Shown: positions 52,860 to 61,533 of the stretch, in pieces
Layout: each line of letters starts with the position of its first letter
Numbering within the stretch: the first letter of the stretch is position 1
Source: Haloglycomyces albus DSM 45210
GTDB lineage: Bacteria; Actinomycetota; Actinomycetes; Mycobacteriales; Micromonosporaceae
Direction: 5' to 3'
DNA length: 64,000 nt
NCBI RefSeq assembly: GCF_000527155.1
Contig: NZ_AZUQ01000001.1
Span: 483,891 to 547,890 of the forward strand
Translations under genes and position numbers: made by a program
Notes under the pieces: generated by a model
Databases searched by the model: none
What the model was told of the DNA's origin: nothing
The model's input: the letters and a program-made list of their open reading frames with translations, nothing else

Positions 52860-54266
52860 ATGCCAGCCAACACCGATACCGTGCAAACCGCGAGCGAACT
52901 CGCCGCTGCCTACGCCACTCGAGAGATATCCCCAGTCGAAGCCACCAAGGCCGCACTGGACAGGATCAACGAACTCGACGGTAAATACAATGCCTACTGT
53001 CTGGTCGATCCGGAAGCGGCACTCAAAAGCGCCAGGGATTCCGAAGCACGGTGGTTCGAAGGCAACCCCACCGGATGGCTCGACGGCGTGCCCACCTCCA
53101 TCAAGGACATGTTCCTCACTCAGGGCTGGCCGACACTGCGCGGTTCCCGTTGCATCGACCCGGAACAATCCTGGAACACCGACAGCCCGGTGACCGCCAG
53201 ACTCCGCAAGCACGGGCTGGTACTACTCGGCAAGACCACCACCGCGGAACTGGGCTGGAAAGCAGTCACCGACAGCCCGCTGGAGGGCATCACCCGCAAC
53301 CCGTGGAACCCCGAACTCACCCCAGGCGGATCCAGCGGTGGCAGCGCGGCCGCCGTCGCCGCCGGAATGGGCGAACTCTCAGTAGGCACCGACGCGGGCG
53401 GTTCAGTGCGCATACCCGCCTCATTCTGCGGCATCGTCGGATTCAAACCGACCGGCAGCCGGATCCCGCTATACCCGGCGAGCCCGTTCGGACCACTGGC
53501 ACACGCCGGACCAATGGCGCGCTCGGTAGACGACATCGCACTGTTGCTGGACGTACTCGCGGTTCCCGACTATCGCGACCCGACCGCGCTTCCGCCACTG
53601 CCGGCCGCTTACCGGGAAGCCGTCCGACGGGATGTACGCGGACTACGCGCGGCGTACTCACCAAACCTCGGCTACCTCGACGTGGACCCCGAGGTCGACC
53701 ACATCGTCGGCTCGGCGGTGGCAGCGCTGAACGACGAAGGCCTGCTGGTGGAACAGTCCGACCCCGGCTTCAGTGACCCGGTCGAGGCGTTCGAACTGCT
53801 ATGGTCCACCGGTGCGGCCAAGTGGATCGACAGCTTCCCCGAGGGATCGGTCGAGAAGTTGGACCGCGGTCTGCAGCAGGTCTGGGAAAAGGGCCTGACC
53901 CACTCGGCCAGTGAGTATCTCGACGCACTCGCCGTCAGTGCGGCTCTCGGCATCCGCATGGGAGAGTTTCACGCCCAACACGACGTACTGATCACGCCGA
54001 CGGTGGCGATCCCGCCGTTCGAAGCCGGATACGACGTCCCGCCGGGTAGCGGATTGTCGAGTTGGCAGCGGTGGGCGGGATTCAGCTACCCGTTCAACAT
54101 GACCCGGCAACCGGCGATCAGCGTCCCGGTGGGGCTCACGTCGAACGGTCTCCCGGTCGGTATGCAGATCATAGGACCGCGTCACTCCGACGACTTGGTG
54201 CTCGCCGTCGCCAAGCTGGCCGAAGAGGTCCAACCGTGGCCGACCGGTCGTCCGGCGACTCCCTAA
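52860..54266 (+). CDS. amidase (amidase signature family)
   Basis: 468 residues from ATG 52860 (GAGGAG upstream, 8 bp after the previous stop). Ser-cisSer-Lys triad: K82 in VPTSIKDMFL, Ser158/159 in PGGSSGGSAAAV, nucleophile S182 in VGTDAGGSVRIPASF. It hydrolyses an amide, giving ammonia and an acid. With the isomerase-like and dehydrogenase genes this suggests breakdown of an amide intermediate. Confidence 0.88.
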   Translation: MPANTDTVQTASELAAAYATREISPVEATKAALDRINELDGKYNAYCLVDPEAALKSARDSEARWFEGNPTGWLDGVPTSIKDMFLTQGWPTLRGSRCIDPEQSWNTDSPVTARLRKHGLVLLGKTTTAELGWKAVTDSPLEGITRNPWNPELTPGGSSGGSAAAVAAGMGELSVGTDAGGSVRIPASFCGIVGFKPTGSRIPLYPASPFGPLAHAGPMARSVDDIALLLDVLAVPDYRDPTALPPLPAAYREAVRRDVRGLRAAYSPNLGYLDVDPEVDHIVGSAVAALNDEGLLVEQSDPGFSDPVEAFELLWSTGAAKWIDSFPEGSVEKLDRGLQQVWEKGLTHSASEYLDALAVSAALGIRMGEFHAQHDVLITPTVAIPPFEAGYDVPPGSGLSSWQRWAGFSYPFNMTRQPAISVPVGLTSNGLPVGMQIIGPRHSDDLVLAVAKLAEEVQPWPTGRPATP

Positions 54267-54713
54267 ACACAAACCGACGGCTCGAGGCGGTCGCTCAAGG
54301 GATTGACCTGAATCGAGGTGACACGACCATCGCAGGACCGCTGTTCGGGCCCGATATCATACCCGTGTCCGGCCGCAGGCCACTGTCTACTATCGATGTC
54401 AGCGCCCTACCGGGTCGCCTTCACAACTCGGATTGACGAAGTCGCGGGCCAAACGACGCTTCGAACGAATGCGAAAAACCGCTGGAAGTGAATTTCGAAA
54501 ACCATTAATAGACACTGACTAATTTTGAAATTACTATGCCTCTACCTTCATATGGGCAGGCGGCTCGGGTGGCCATACGGACGCTAAGAGCCGGCTCGTA
54601 CGACGGCAGGGCCACAGAACGCCCCGAATTCCGTCGACGTCGCCGGCTTCGCCTTTATTGGAGGCTCCGATGGGCGCCCGGTGAACACCGGGCGAGTCTC
54701 TCCTGCGAGTACG
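54267..54713. other. intergenic boundary between catabolic region and biosynthetic cluster
   Basis: 447 bp. A frame at about 54272-54436 reads GIDLNRGDTTIAGPLFGPDI and is protein-like but has no start. An AT-rich block at 54480-54540 may hold the promoter for the VOC gene. Nothing else seen. Confidence 0.35.
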
Positions 54714-55136
54714 ATGTCGCCCATGGAACCCACTACTCATCTCCGTATAGCCCGCCCGTCGCTCGACCTTGCCAAGGCAGAGAGGTTCTGGGTGGACGGA
54801 GTCGGACTCTCCGTCCTGTTTCGCCACGACGCCGTCGAAGGCACCGCCGAACATTCGCTTCTCATGGTGGGAAGCGTAGACGCAGCCTGGCATCTCGAAC
54901 TGACCCGCAATCCCGATGAACCGATCTCTCCCTCACCCACCCCGGACGACCTGCTCGTGCTCTATCTGGAGAACGACATCCCGTCGGACCTTCTCGCCCG
55001 CCTCGAGGCGTGCGGGGGAACGAGGGTTGCGGCGCACAATCCTTACTGGGACACATGGGGTGAGACCGTGCAAGACCCCGACGGCTACCGCCTCGTCCTG
55101 TGCCGGAGGTCGTGGTCCAACCGGAGTCAGTCCTGA
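54714..55136 (+). CDS. VOC superfamily (glyoxalase/dioxygenase fold) protein
   Basis: About 140 residues from ATG 54714 (54723 also possible). VOC pattern: LRIARPSLDLAKAERFWVDG, GTAEHSLLMVG, and YWDTWGETVQDPDGYRLVLC. Family members include lactoylglutathione lyases, drug-binding resistance proteins and ring-opening enzymes such as toxoflavin lyase TflA. Its 3' end overlaps the end of the biosynthetic operon by 10 bp, so a resistance or tailoring role is conceivable. It is shorter than TflA. Confidence 0.7.
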   Translation: MSPMEPTTHLRIARPSLDLAKAERFWVDGVGLSVLFRHDAVEGTAEHSLLMVGSVDAAWHLELTRNPDEPISPSPTPDDLLVLYLENDIPSDLLARLEACGGTRVAAHNPYWDTWGETVQDPDGYRLVLCRRSWSNRSQS

Positions 55137-55888
55137 CGGGAGGAGACGACGGCCTCGCCCGGTTCGGCTCCGTCACGGTGCACGAACACCCTGTCTCCAG
55201 GCGCGATTCCCTCCGGCGCCGGAAGATCGACGACCATCTCACCATAGGCGGTCGACGTGAAGACCCCCAGGTCAACGTCTCCACTGCTCGTCCGGAAGCC
55301 GACCTCCCAATGGTCGGGCTCGCTCATAACGCGCGACACCGCCGCCACGCGAAGCGTCCGACCTCGAAGCTCTGCACCAGCGACGACGGACGCGCCCCCG
55401 GCTCTGCCGCCGAGCCGCCGCAGACGCCCGTGCTTGACCAACGGGTCCGCCGGTTCCGTCGATATGTGGGTTTGGAGGACGTCGGCGATGTGCAAGCGGT
55501 GCACCGGTAGTTCCACGGCCATGTCGCAGCGGCATTCGAACGCCGCGGTCCCACCGTCCGCCCAGGGCACGGACACCTTGTCGGAATCCCGCAACTCCAG
55601 GCGGGCCGAACTGGTCTTGGCGAGGTCCGAAGCGTGGAAGTTGCCGACGAAGTCGGCCAGGTCGGCCTGGTCGGCCGAGGCGAACGTCAGGCAGAACTCC
55701 GAACCCACTCCAAACGCCGCACGGGTCTCCGACACAGGGCTCAGGACGACGGCGATCTGCAACGGCTCCTTGTTGACGAAGTACGCCCATTCGGCCGCCA
55801 TGACGTTGATGTCCCCCTCGACCTCCGAAACCACCAGACCGACGTTATTGACCGCCGCGCGCCACGGTTCGCTACTCACGTCAGGCAT
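55127..55888 (-). CDS. flavin reductase-like (split-barrel FMN-binding) protein
   Basis: 253 residues from ATG 55888, inside the last codons of the upstream oxygenase gene (8-bp overlap). VSEVEGDINVMAAEWAYFVN, PLQIAVVLSPVSETRAAFGV and FCLTFASADQADLADFVG match the flavin-reductase-like domain. The C-terminal about 80 residues form an extra beta domain (GVFTSTAYGEMVVDLPAPEG). It could supply reduced flavin or act as an FMN oxidoreductase on the product. Last gene of the five-gene operon. Confidence 0.75.
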   Translation of the reverse strand: MPDVSSEPWRAAVNNVGLVVSEVEGDINVMAAEWAYFVNKEPLQIAVVLSPVSETRAAFGVGSEFCLTFASADQADLADFVGNFHASDLAKTSSARLELRDSDKVSVPWADGGTAAFECRCDMAVELPVHRLHIADVLQTHISTEPADPLVKHGRLRRLGGRAGGASVVAGAELRGRTLRVAAVSRVMSEPDHWEVGFRTSSGDVDLGVFTSTAYGEMVVDLPAPEGIAPGDRVFVHRDGAEPGEAVVSSRQD

Positions 55889-56819
55889 CGGTGTCGTTCC
55901 CATCAATCCGGTTGATACGAAACATGGTCCGTCTGAACAGCGCATCGGCCGTCAAGGCCGGATATCGGACGGGCTGGTGCCCTTCCACCTCGATGTCGGA
56001 GGAATTCACGACCGTCCACGGAGTCGGATGGCAGAACTGGACGATGGACAACCGCGGGCCCTCCTGCTCGGCTTCGGCCACGACGCGGTGGACGGCCGCC
56101 TTGGCCAGCCCACCGGTGAGCCGTTCCAGTACCATGCCCACATTGACCACGGCGTACGCGGGACCGGCCGACGCGCGGATCCAACCACCATCCGGCCCTT
56201 TCACTTCGAGCCCTTCGGCTGTGGCGCGGGGCAGGGCGGTGATGAGGTCGAAGTCCTGGTGCTCAGCCGCCCAGAGGTGTGTTCCGGGTGGGGCGTCGTC
56301 CATGGCCGGATACCAGGCGGCACGGTTCACCGTCGGGCCCTCGTCGAGCATCTCGGCGAAGTACTCGGAACCGACGCCTAGCGCCTCACCGAGTACGGCG
56401 ACCACCGAGAGCTGGAACTCCTTCATACGCCGATGGAGTTCCAGCAGCGTCCGGCCCATCCCGGGAACCAGACTCTCGGCGAATACCGGATCGGGGTAAC
56501 GGTCAGGATAAGCGGTCCGCAGTGGATGGTGCGACGGAATCGCCGGGCCCCAGTGGAAGAGCTCCTTCCAGTCGGCCACGCGTGACACCTCAGGCGTCTC
56601 CACCAGCAACGGAGTGTAGCCGGACTGGCCGTTGCTGCCGGACGTCCTGACGGCCGTCTTCTCTTCTTCGGGCAGTTCGAAGAACGTCCGCAGCATCGCA
56701 TAGGCCTCATCGAGCAGTGATTCCGGCAGTCCGTGCTCCACGTAGAAGAATCCGGTGGCGAGCGCGTCCAACACCGCCTCCCGGTCGACCGGGGTTTTCA
56801 AAGAAATTTCTGCGAGCAT
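55881..56819 (-). CDS. 2-oxoglutarate/Fe(II)-dependent oxygenase, isopenicillin N synthase family
   Basis: 312 residues. DIOX_N region 1-110 (TGFFYVEHGLPESLLDEAYA). The iron facial triad is H187, D189 (EHQDFDLITAL) and H244 (AAVHRVV), with the R-x-S pair R256/S258 that binds 2OG (GPRLSIVQF). A tailoring hydroxylase, desaturase or N-N/C-N bond-forming oxidase in the cluster. AGGAG precedes the ATG, which overlaps the upstream stop by 1 bp. Confidence 0.85.
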   Translation of the reverse strand: MLAEISLKTPVDREAVLDALATGFFYVEHGLPESLLDEAYAMLRTFFELPEEEKTAVRTSGSNGQSGYTPLLVETPEVSRVADWKELFHWGPAIPSHHPLRTAYPDRYPDPVFAESLVPGMGRTLLELHRRMKEFQLSVVAVLGEALGVGSEYFAEMLDEGPTVNRAAWYPAMDDAPPGTHLWAAEHQDFDLITALPRATAEGLEVKGPDGGWIRASAGPAYAVVNVGMVLERLTGGLAKAAVHRVVAEAEQEGPRLSIVQFCHPTPWTVVNSSDIEVEGHQPVRYPALTADALFRRTMFRINRIDGNDTDA

Positions 56820-57796
56820 CAGTTCTCCTGGGAGGTCGGGGGTCTCCGGCTGGTTGCCAGGCGGAGACCGGCCGGGTACAGCGGGCTGGGGAAGGGGCCG
56901 TGGCGGCGGCGTGTGCGGGCGAGGTCCCCGAAGCGCGAGAACCCTCCGCCGCGCAGAACCCGGTAGCGACCTCTGGTTTGAGTGAGGTGGTCGTCGATGG
57001 CGGGTCCGCCGGGGTACGGGCGGTAGTCGTCGGAGGTGCACTCTTCTACGTTGCCCGCCATGTCCATCACGCCGAACGGGCTTGCTCCGGCGGGGAACGC
57101 TCCCACTGGTGTGGTGGTGTGGACCCCGGTCTCTCTGGTGTTGGCTTTCGTCGGGTCGAAGGTGTTGCCCCAGGGATATTCGAGTCCTTCCGGTCCCTTG
57201 GCGGCGTATTCCCATTCGGTCTCGGTGGGCAACCGCCATGGGTGTCCGGTCCGTTCGCTCCACCAGAGGGCGTAGTGGTCGGCGTCGGCCGCTTCGATTC
57301 CGGCGACGGGGTGGTTTGAGCGATCCCAGGGACAGGCACCGAGGTACCACGTGGTCGGTCTCGATTCGTGGCCACTGTCCCGTAGGAAGCGCCACCATTG
57401 GGCGTTGGTAACCGGGTAGCGGGCGATCCAGAACTCTTCGAGGCGGACCCGGTGGACCGGGGTTTCCTTGAGTATCCAGTCCTCTTCGACTCCCACGTGT
57501 TCCCATTCGCACACGACGTCCGCGGCCAGGCTGGGATGCAGTCCGATGTCGGTGACGGCGGAGGGGACGTGGCAGGTCGCGTCGGTCGTGTCGGGGCGTG
57601 GGTCGCCGATGGCGGCGAGGATCTGACCGGCGCGTAGACGCACGGCGAGGTCGAGGGTGGGGTCCTCGACGGTCCGTGCGAGTTTTTCCGGTTCGTCCCG
57701 GGGGAGGGTTTTCCCGCGGGGACGCATGAGTTCCTCTCCGATGAGGTCGGCCTCGTGGCGGAAATGGGGTGAGGAGTCCACGTCTTCCAGCCTCAT
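56819..57796 (-). CDS. formylglycine-generating-enzyme-like (SUMF1 fold) protein, ToxD-like
   Basis: 325 residues. The SUMF1/FGE domain covers about 85-320: FWIARYPVTNAQWWRFLRDS, HPVAGIEAADADHYALWWSE, RLPTETEWEYAAKGPEG and MDMAGNVEECTSDDY. The region that carries the copper-binding cysteines of true FGE reads RVLRGGGFSRFGDLARTRRR, with no cysteine. It is therefore not a sulfatase activator. Toxoflavin clusters contain such a protein (ToxD) beside ToxB and ToxC. The step it performs is unknown to me. Confidence 0.8.
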   Translation of the reverse strand: MRLEDVDSSPHFRHEADLIGEELMRPRGKTLPRDEPEKLARTVEDPTLDLAVRLRAGQILAAIGDPRPDTTDATCHVPSAVTDIGLHPSLAADVVCEWEHVGVEEDWILKETPVHRVRLEEFWIARYPVTNAQWWRFLRDSGHESRPTTWYLGACPWDRSNHPVAGIEAADADHYALWWSERTGHPWRLPTETEWEYAAKGPEGLEYPWGNTFDPTKANTRETGVHTTTPVGAFPAGASPFGVMDMAGNVEECTSDDYRPYPGGPAIDDHLTQTRGRYRVLRGGGFSRFGDLARTRRRHGPFPSPLYPAGLRLATSRRPPTSQEN

Positions 57797-58425
57797 TGGT
57801 CCTCCTCGCTCAGTGCTATGGCGTGTCCGGCGCTGGCGGCCTTGACCGCCAGGTAACGGTGGTTCGCCTCGGTGACGAAAACGCCCGTCCCGATTCGTTC
57901 TGTTATGGCGATGCCCTGTTCCTCTAGTTGCCTTACTTTCTCCGGGTTGTTGGTGACCAGCCGGATCGGACCGACGTCGAGTAGGCGGAGCATGGCGGCG
58001 GCGGCCTCGTAGCTCCGCTCGTCTTCACCGCGTCCGAGGTGCCGGTTCGCCTCAAAGGTGTCCAGTCCGCTGTCCTGGAGTACATAGGCGTCCAATTTGT
58101 TGTACAGTCCTATTCCGCGTCCCTCTTGACGGAGGTAGAGGAGCACGCCTCCTCGGCGGGCGAACAGTTCCACCGACTCTTGTAGCTGGGGTCCGCAGTC
58201 GCACCGGGTGGAGCCCAGTAGGTCGCCGGTCAGGCATTCACTGTGCACTCGGACGTAAGCGGGTTCTTCGGAGCTGTCGGAGGGAAAGACGACGGCGATA
58301 TGCTCACCGGACGGTCCGGGCAGCCCGGAGAAGCTCACCAGTTCGGCGGCCGCTCCCCCCGCGCGGTCGAGGGCGATCTTCACGCGTGCCCGGATAGAGG
58401 GTTCGTTTCCGTTGTCTTCGTTCAT
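57793..58425 (-). CDS. GTP cyclohydrolase II, pathway-specific (RibA/ToxB type)
   Basis: 210 residues from ATG 58425. Opens the imidazole ring of GTP to give 2,5-diamino-6-ribosylamino-pyrimidinone phosphate, first step to flavins and to azapteridines. Zinc ligands C64, C75 and C77 (HSECLTGDLLGSTRCDCG), EGRGIGLYNKLDAYVLQD and TNNPEKVRQLEEQGI are intact. It is a stand-alone GCHII without the RibB half usual in actinobacterial riboflavin operons. Coupled by 4-bp overlaps to the WD40 gene before and the FGE-like gene after. Confidence 0.88.
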   Translation of the reverse strand: MNEDNGNEPSIRARVKIALDRAGGAAAELVSFSGLPGPSGEHIAVVFPSDSSEEPAYVRVHSECLTGDLLGSTRCDCGPQLQESVELFARRGGVLLYLRQEGRGIGLYNKLDAYVLQDSGLDTFEANRHLGRGEDERSYEAAAAMLRLLDVGPIRLVTNNPEKVRQLEEQGIAITERIGTGVFVTEANHRYLAVKAASAGHAIALSEEDQ

Positions 58426-60254
58426 GACGACGCCTCGCGCTCGAAGTCGTCGACGCTCCACTCGCGGACCACCTCTGCCTCGCCGTTGTTCAATCCAATG
58501 AGGAGTAGGCGACCGTCCCATCCGGCGGCGAGTAGCCGCCCGTCTCCGGCGGGAGCCAGGCAGGAGACGGCTTGGCCGAAGGTGGCCAGGACGCGGCCGC
58601 TGGTGATCGACTGGGAGGAGTCCTCCCAGTCGACCGTCCAGCAGTAGAGGTTGAAGTCGTAGGACCCGGCGACGACGATCGGCCGATCGGGTGTGCCGAG
58701 GAGACCGACGGCCTTGACGGACTCGTCGGAACCCAGGAAGGTCTGGACCCGGTCGGCGGTCCACTGTCCATTATGTCGGTCGACTACGCCGACCTTGACG
58801 GTGTGGTCCCGGGAACCGCTTGCGATGACCTTGTCGCCGAGGGAGGCGACGTCGTTCACGAGGTTGCCGTGCCGCCACAGGCAGGATCGTTCGTCCATGG
58901 TGCCGACCTGTATCTCATCGTCCGTTCCGGCGGAGAGGAACGCCTCTCCGAAGGGGAAGAGGGACTTGATCGAGCCGCCGTGCGCCGCAGCCCTCTTCTC
59001 CCGGACCCGCATGGTGGTGTCCAGGCGGTAGAGATCGCCGTTGTACGTGCCCGCGACCAGTCCGCCGTCCCAGGGAATGAGGGAGGGAACCGGGGCCTCG
59101 AGTCCTGGACCGACTCCGCCCGGCTCTTCGGCGACCTCGCGGACGTCCCCGGCGTAGGTTCCCGCGTAGGTCCGGCCGGCGGCGTAGGCGAGGGAAAGGA
59201 CGGGCCCGCTGCCGGCCGCGCGTGCAGTGGCCGGGCCGTCCTCCAGCGGGAAGGTGAACACGGTCCCCGAGTCGCAGCCGACCGACGCCGTTCCGACCTC
59301 GGCGGTCAGGGCGTTGGGCCCGTGATTGGGCCGGTCCGACTCGCTCAGGGTCCGGCCGGTGGCGAGGTCGAATAGGAACGGCCGGTTGGAGAAAGCGCCG
59401 ACGGCGATAACCTCTCCCGAGACGTCGACCGAACGCGGCCACAGCCGTTCGTCCTCGAAGGTGCGGATTTCCGCTCCATCGGCTGACACGACGCGGACCG
59501 TCCCGTCGTAGGTGCCGACGACGAGGTGGGTGTCGTCCTCCGTCCACGCCGCCGAGCGTGCGGCCGAAGTGGAGATGGCGAATGACGAGGTGGTGTGCAG
59601 GTCCGCGTCCAGAATTTCGACTTTTCCGTCGTCACAGGTCAGGGCTAGGAATTGCCCGGAGTGGGACCAGGCACAGCCCTCGATGGAGGAGTCGTAGCTC
59701 CGTGTGGCGGCGGGCCGATCGGAGTCGGGGTCGACGACCGACACCAGGCCGTCCTCGCCGACCGTGGCGACCGTTCCGTGTGCGCTGATGGAGACGGCCA
59801 TGCAGTGCGCGGTGTGGGATCCGATCTCCCCGAGCAGTTCGCCGGTCGTGGTGTCCCACAAGGTGGCGCGTCCGTCCTCCGACACGCAGGCGAGACGTTT
59901 GCCGTCGGGCATCCACGCGGCGGCGTTGATGTCGTCGGTGTGGCGGGCCAGGACGGCCGTCAGTCGGGGTCGGAACATTCCCGCTTCGCCCACGTGCCAG
60001 ATTCCGATGGTCTTGTCCGCCGAGGCGGTGGCGAGTACGTCGGGGTCGACGGGATTCCATGCGGAGGAGTTGACGAGGCGGCGATGGCGGAGGAAGCCGG
60101 CCAGGACCGGCTTCTCAGGTTCGGAGGTGTCCCAGACGGCCACGGAGCCGTCGTAGGAGGACGATGCCAATTTGGTTCCGCTCCGGGCGAGCGCCACGTG
60201 GGTGATGGGCGCAGAGTGTCCGGAGGGGTTCTGCGGCAGGGAAACGGTATGCAC
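58422..60254 (-). CDS. WD40-repeat beta-propeller protein, ToxC-like
   Basis: About 610 residues from GTG 60254 (AGGAG six bases upstream). Many WD40-type repeats, e.g. GHSAPITHVALARSGTKLAS, SSYDGSVAVWDTS, ASADKTIGIWHV and SEDGRATLWDTTTGELLGEI; probably two seven-bladed propellers. No catalytic domain, signal or membrane segment. WD40 proteins (ToxC) occur in toxoflavin clusters and may scaffold the enzymes. First gene of the five-gene operon. Confidence 0.8.
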   Translation of the reverse strand: MHTVSLPQNPSGHSAPITHVALARSGTKLASSSYDGSVAVWDTSEPEKPVLAGFLRHRRLVNSSAWNPVDPDVLATASADKTIGIWHVGEAGMFRPRLTAVLARHTDDINAAAWMPDGKRLACVSEDGRATLWDTTTGELLGEIGSHTAHCMAVSISAHGTVATVGEDGLVSVVDPDSDRPAATRSYDSSIEGCAWSHSGQFLALTCDDGKVEILDADLHTTSSFAISTSAARSAAWTEDDTHLVVGTYDGTVRVVSADGAEIRTFEDERLWPRSVDVSGEVIAVGAFSNRPFLFDLATGRTLSESDRPNHGPNALTAEVGTASVGCDSGTVFTFPLEDGPATARAAGSGPVLSLAYAAGRTYAGTYAGDVREVAEEPGGVGPGLEAPVPSLIPWDGGLVAGTYNGDLYRLDTTMRVREKRAAAHGGSIKSLFPFGEAFLSAGTDDEIQVGTMDERSCLWRHGNLVNDVASLGDKVIASGSRDHTVKVGVVDRHNGQWTADRVQTFLGSDESVKAVGLLGTPDRPIVVAGSYDFNLYCWTVDWEDSSQSITSGRVLATFGQAVSCLAPAGDGRLLAAGWDGRLLLIGLNNGEAEVVREWSVDDFEREASS

Positions 60255-60501
60255 TGAGGCTCCTATCGGTTGTCGGGGCCGTCCTGTGAGGATCCAACGG
60301 GGTAACACCGTGTCAGATCCCGATTAGTATTTCACAATCTGTAAATGCCTGCAATAATAAGTTTGCACATTTATTGACGACATCGATTGTCGCTCTTCCT
60401 TCTTGACACGTCCTTGTGCCCCTTGTAGTCCGTGTGATACAAAGAGCATCGATCAAACCCTGATCTTACATACCTCGATTTAACCGAGACGGGAGCCGAC
60501 A
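60255..60501. promoter_or_regulatory. divergent promoter region of the biosynthetic cluster
   Basis: 247 bp between the two operons. Plus strand: TTGACA (60403-60408), 17-bp spacer, TAGTCC (60426-60431). Minus strand: TTGCAG-19-TACTAA near 60320-60355 is a weaker candidate. CGACA-TCGAT-TGTCG at 60378-60392 has perfect 5-bp arms and could be an operator for both directions. No cluster regulator is visible in the window. Confidence 0.5.
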
Positions 60502-61533
60502 GTGGAACCGCACGAGACCGTCCCACGGCTCGACGCAGACCTCGACCTGAGGTCCGAGTCGCAGCTCGAGACCGATTACCACGCCCTCGGGGACAGATAC
60601 CCCGCATTCGGGAAGTTCGGAGTCGACCTCGGAAACACCTCACTCATGGAGATACCGCACAGCGGTACGGGCGCCCGCGTCCTCGCCAAGTGCGAGTGGG
60701 AGAACCCCGAACGCTCCATCAAGGACCGCGTGGCCTACGCCCTGCTCGGCGATGCCTTGCGGCTCTGGGGCGAACGCCCTCTCGACGACCTGAGAATCCT
60801 GGAGTACTCCGGCGGGAACCTCTCGCGCGCCATCGCCGCGCTCTCCCACGGGCTCGGACTGCGCGCCAAGGTGATTCTCTCTGACTTCAGCCCCCGCAGC
60901 CTCCTTGACGACCTGGACCGATACGGAGTGGAGGTGGAACTGGTCCCCAAAGAAAAGGGCTTCTACGAGGTCATCAACACCGCTCGCCGCATCGCCGCGG
61001 ACGACCCCGGATGGACCTTCCTCTATCAGCACCGCAATCCGGTCAACATATACTTCCACGAGGCCACCACAGGCGCGGAGACCCTCCGGCAACTGCACGG
61101 TCGGCGCCCCGCCGCCTGGGTCGCCTCGATCGGAACCGGCGGCAGCCTCATCGGCGTGTGGCGGGCTCTCAAACGCCGCCACCCCGATGTCCGCGCCGTC
61201 GGCGTCACTCCCGCCGAGCTTCCCTACGGTGCCGACCACGCGCCCGACACCCGGCCGAAATACGCCGGATCGGGAGGCATGGGATACGGCGTCCGGCAAC
61301 CGTTCATCAGCACTTACGAGGACGATGTGGAGCACCACTCGGTCTCCTACCCCGACTGCTTGGAGACGATGGCGTCCTTTTTCGACGAGACCGGCGTCCG
61401 GATCGGCAGCTCCGCGGCGGCCAACCTCGTCATCGCCCGGCGGATCGCCGAACGCGCCCCCGAACACCAGGTGGTGGCCACCGTCTTCCCCGACACCGGC
61501 ACCCCGGAGGAATGGAAGAGGTTGGGACGATGA
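60502..61533 (+). CDS. PLP-dependent enzyme of the cysteine synthase/OASS fold
   Basis: 343 residues, GTG start with GGGAG seven bases upstream. PLP lysine K74 in NPERSIKDRVAYALLG, ligand loop EYSGGNLSRAIAA (in place of the usual TSGNTG) and phosphate loop IGTGGSLIGVW. The altered loop suggests a substrate other than O-acetylserine. Relatives in natural product clusters make unusual amino acids such as 2,3-diaminopropionate precursors. It is coupled to the methyltransferase by ATGA overlap. Confidence 0.8.
   Translation: MEPHETVPRLDADLDLRSESQLETDYHALGDRYPAFGKFGVDLGNTSLMEIPHSGTGARVLAKCEWENPERSIKDRVAYALLGDALRLWGERPLDDLRILEYSGGNLSRAIAALSHGLGLRAKVILSDFSPRSLLDDLDRYGVEVELVPKEKGFYEVINTARRIAADDPGWTFLYQHRNPVNIYFHEATTGAETLRQLHGRRPAAWVASIGTGGSLIGVWRALKRRHPDVRAVGVTPAELPYGADHAPDTRPKYAGSGGMGYGVRQPFISTYEDDVEHHSVSYPDCLETMASFFDETGVRIGSSAAANLVIARRIAERAPEHQVVATVFPDTGTPEEWKRLGR

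Noticed and set aside
56820-57512. N-terminal extension of the 2OG-Fe(II) oxygenase into the FGE-like gene
   Set aside because: The extension is Arg/Pro-rich shadow sequence; ATG 56819 has AGGAG and gives the normal family length.
57793-58425. Housekeeping riboflavin operon
   Set aside because: No ribB, ribD, ribE or ribH neighbours; instead WD40, FGE-like and oxygenase genes surround it.
58426-58764. N-terminal extension of GTP cyclohydrolase II into the WD40 gene
   Set aside because: Shadow of the WD40 frame; ATG 58425 overlaps the WD40 stop by ATGA, the usual coupled arrangement.
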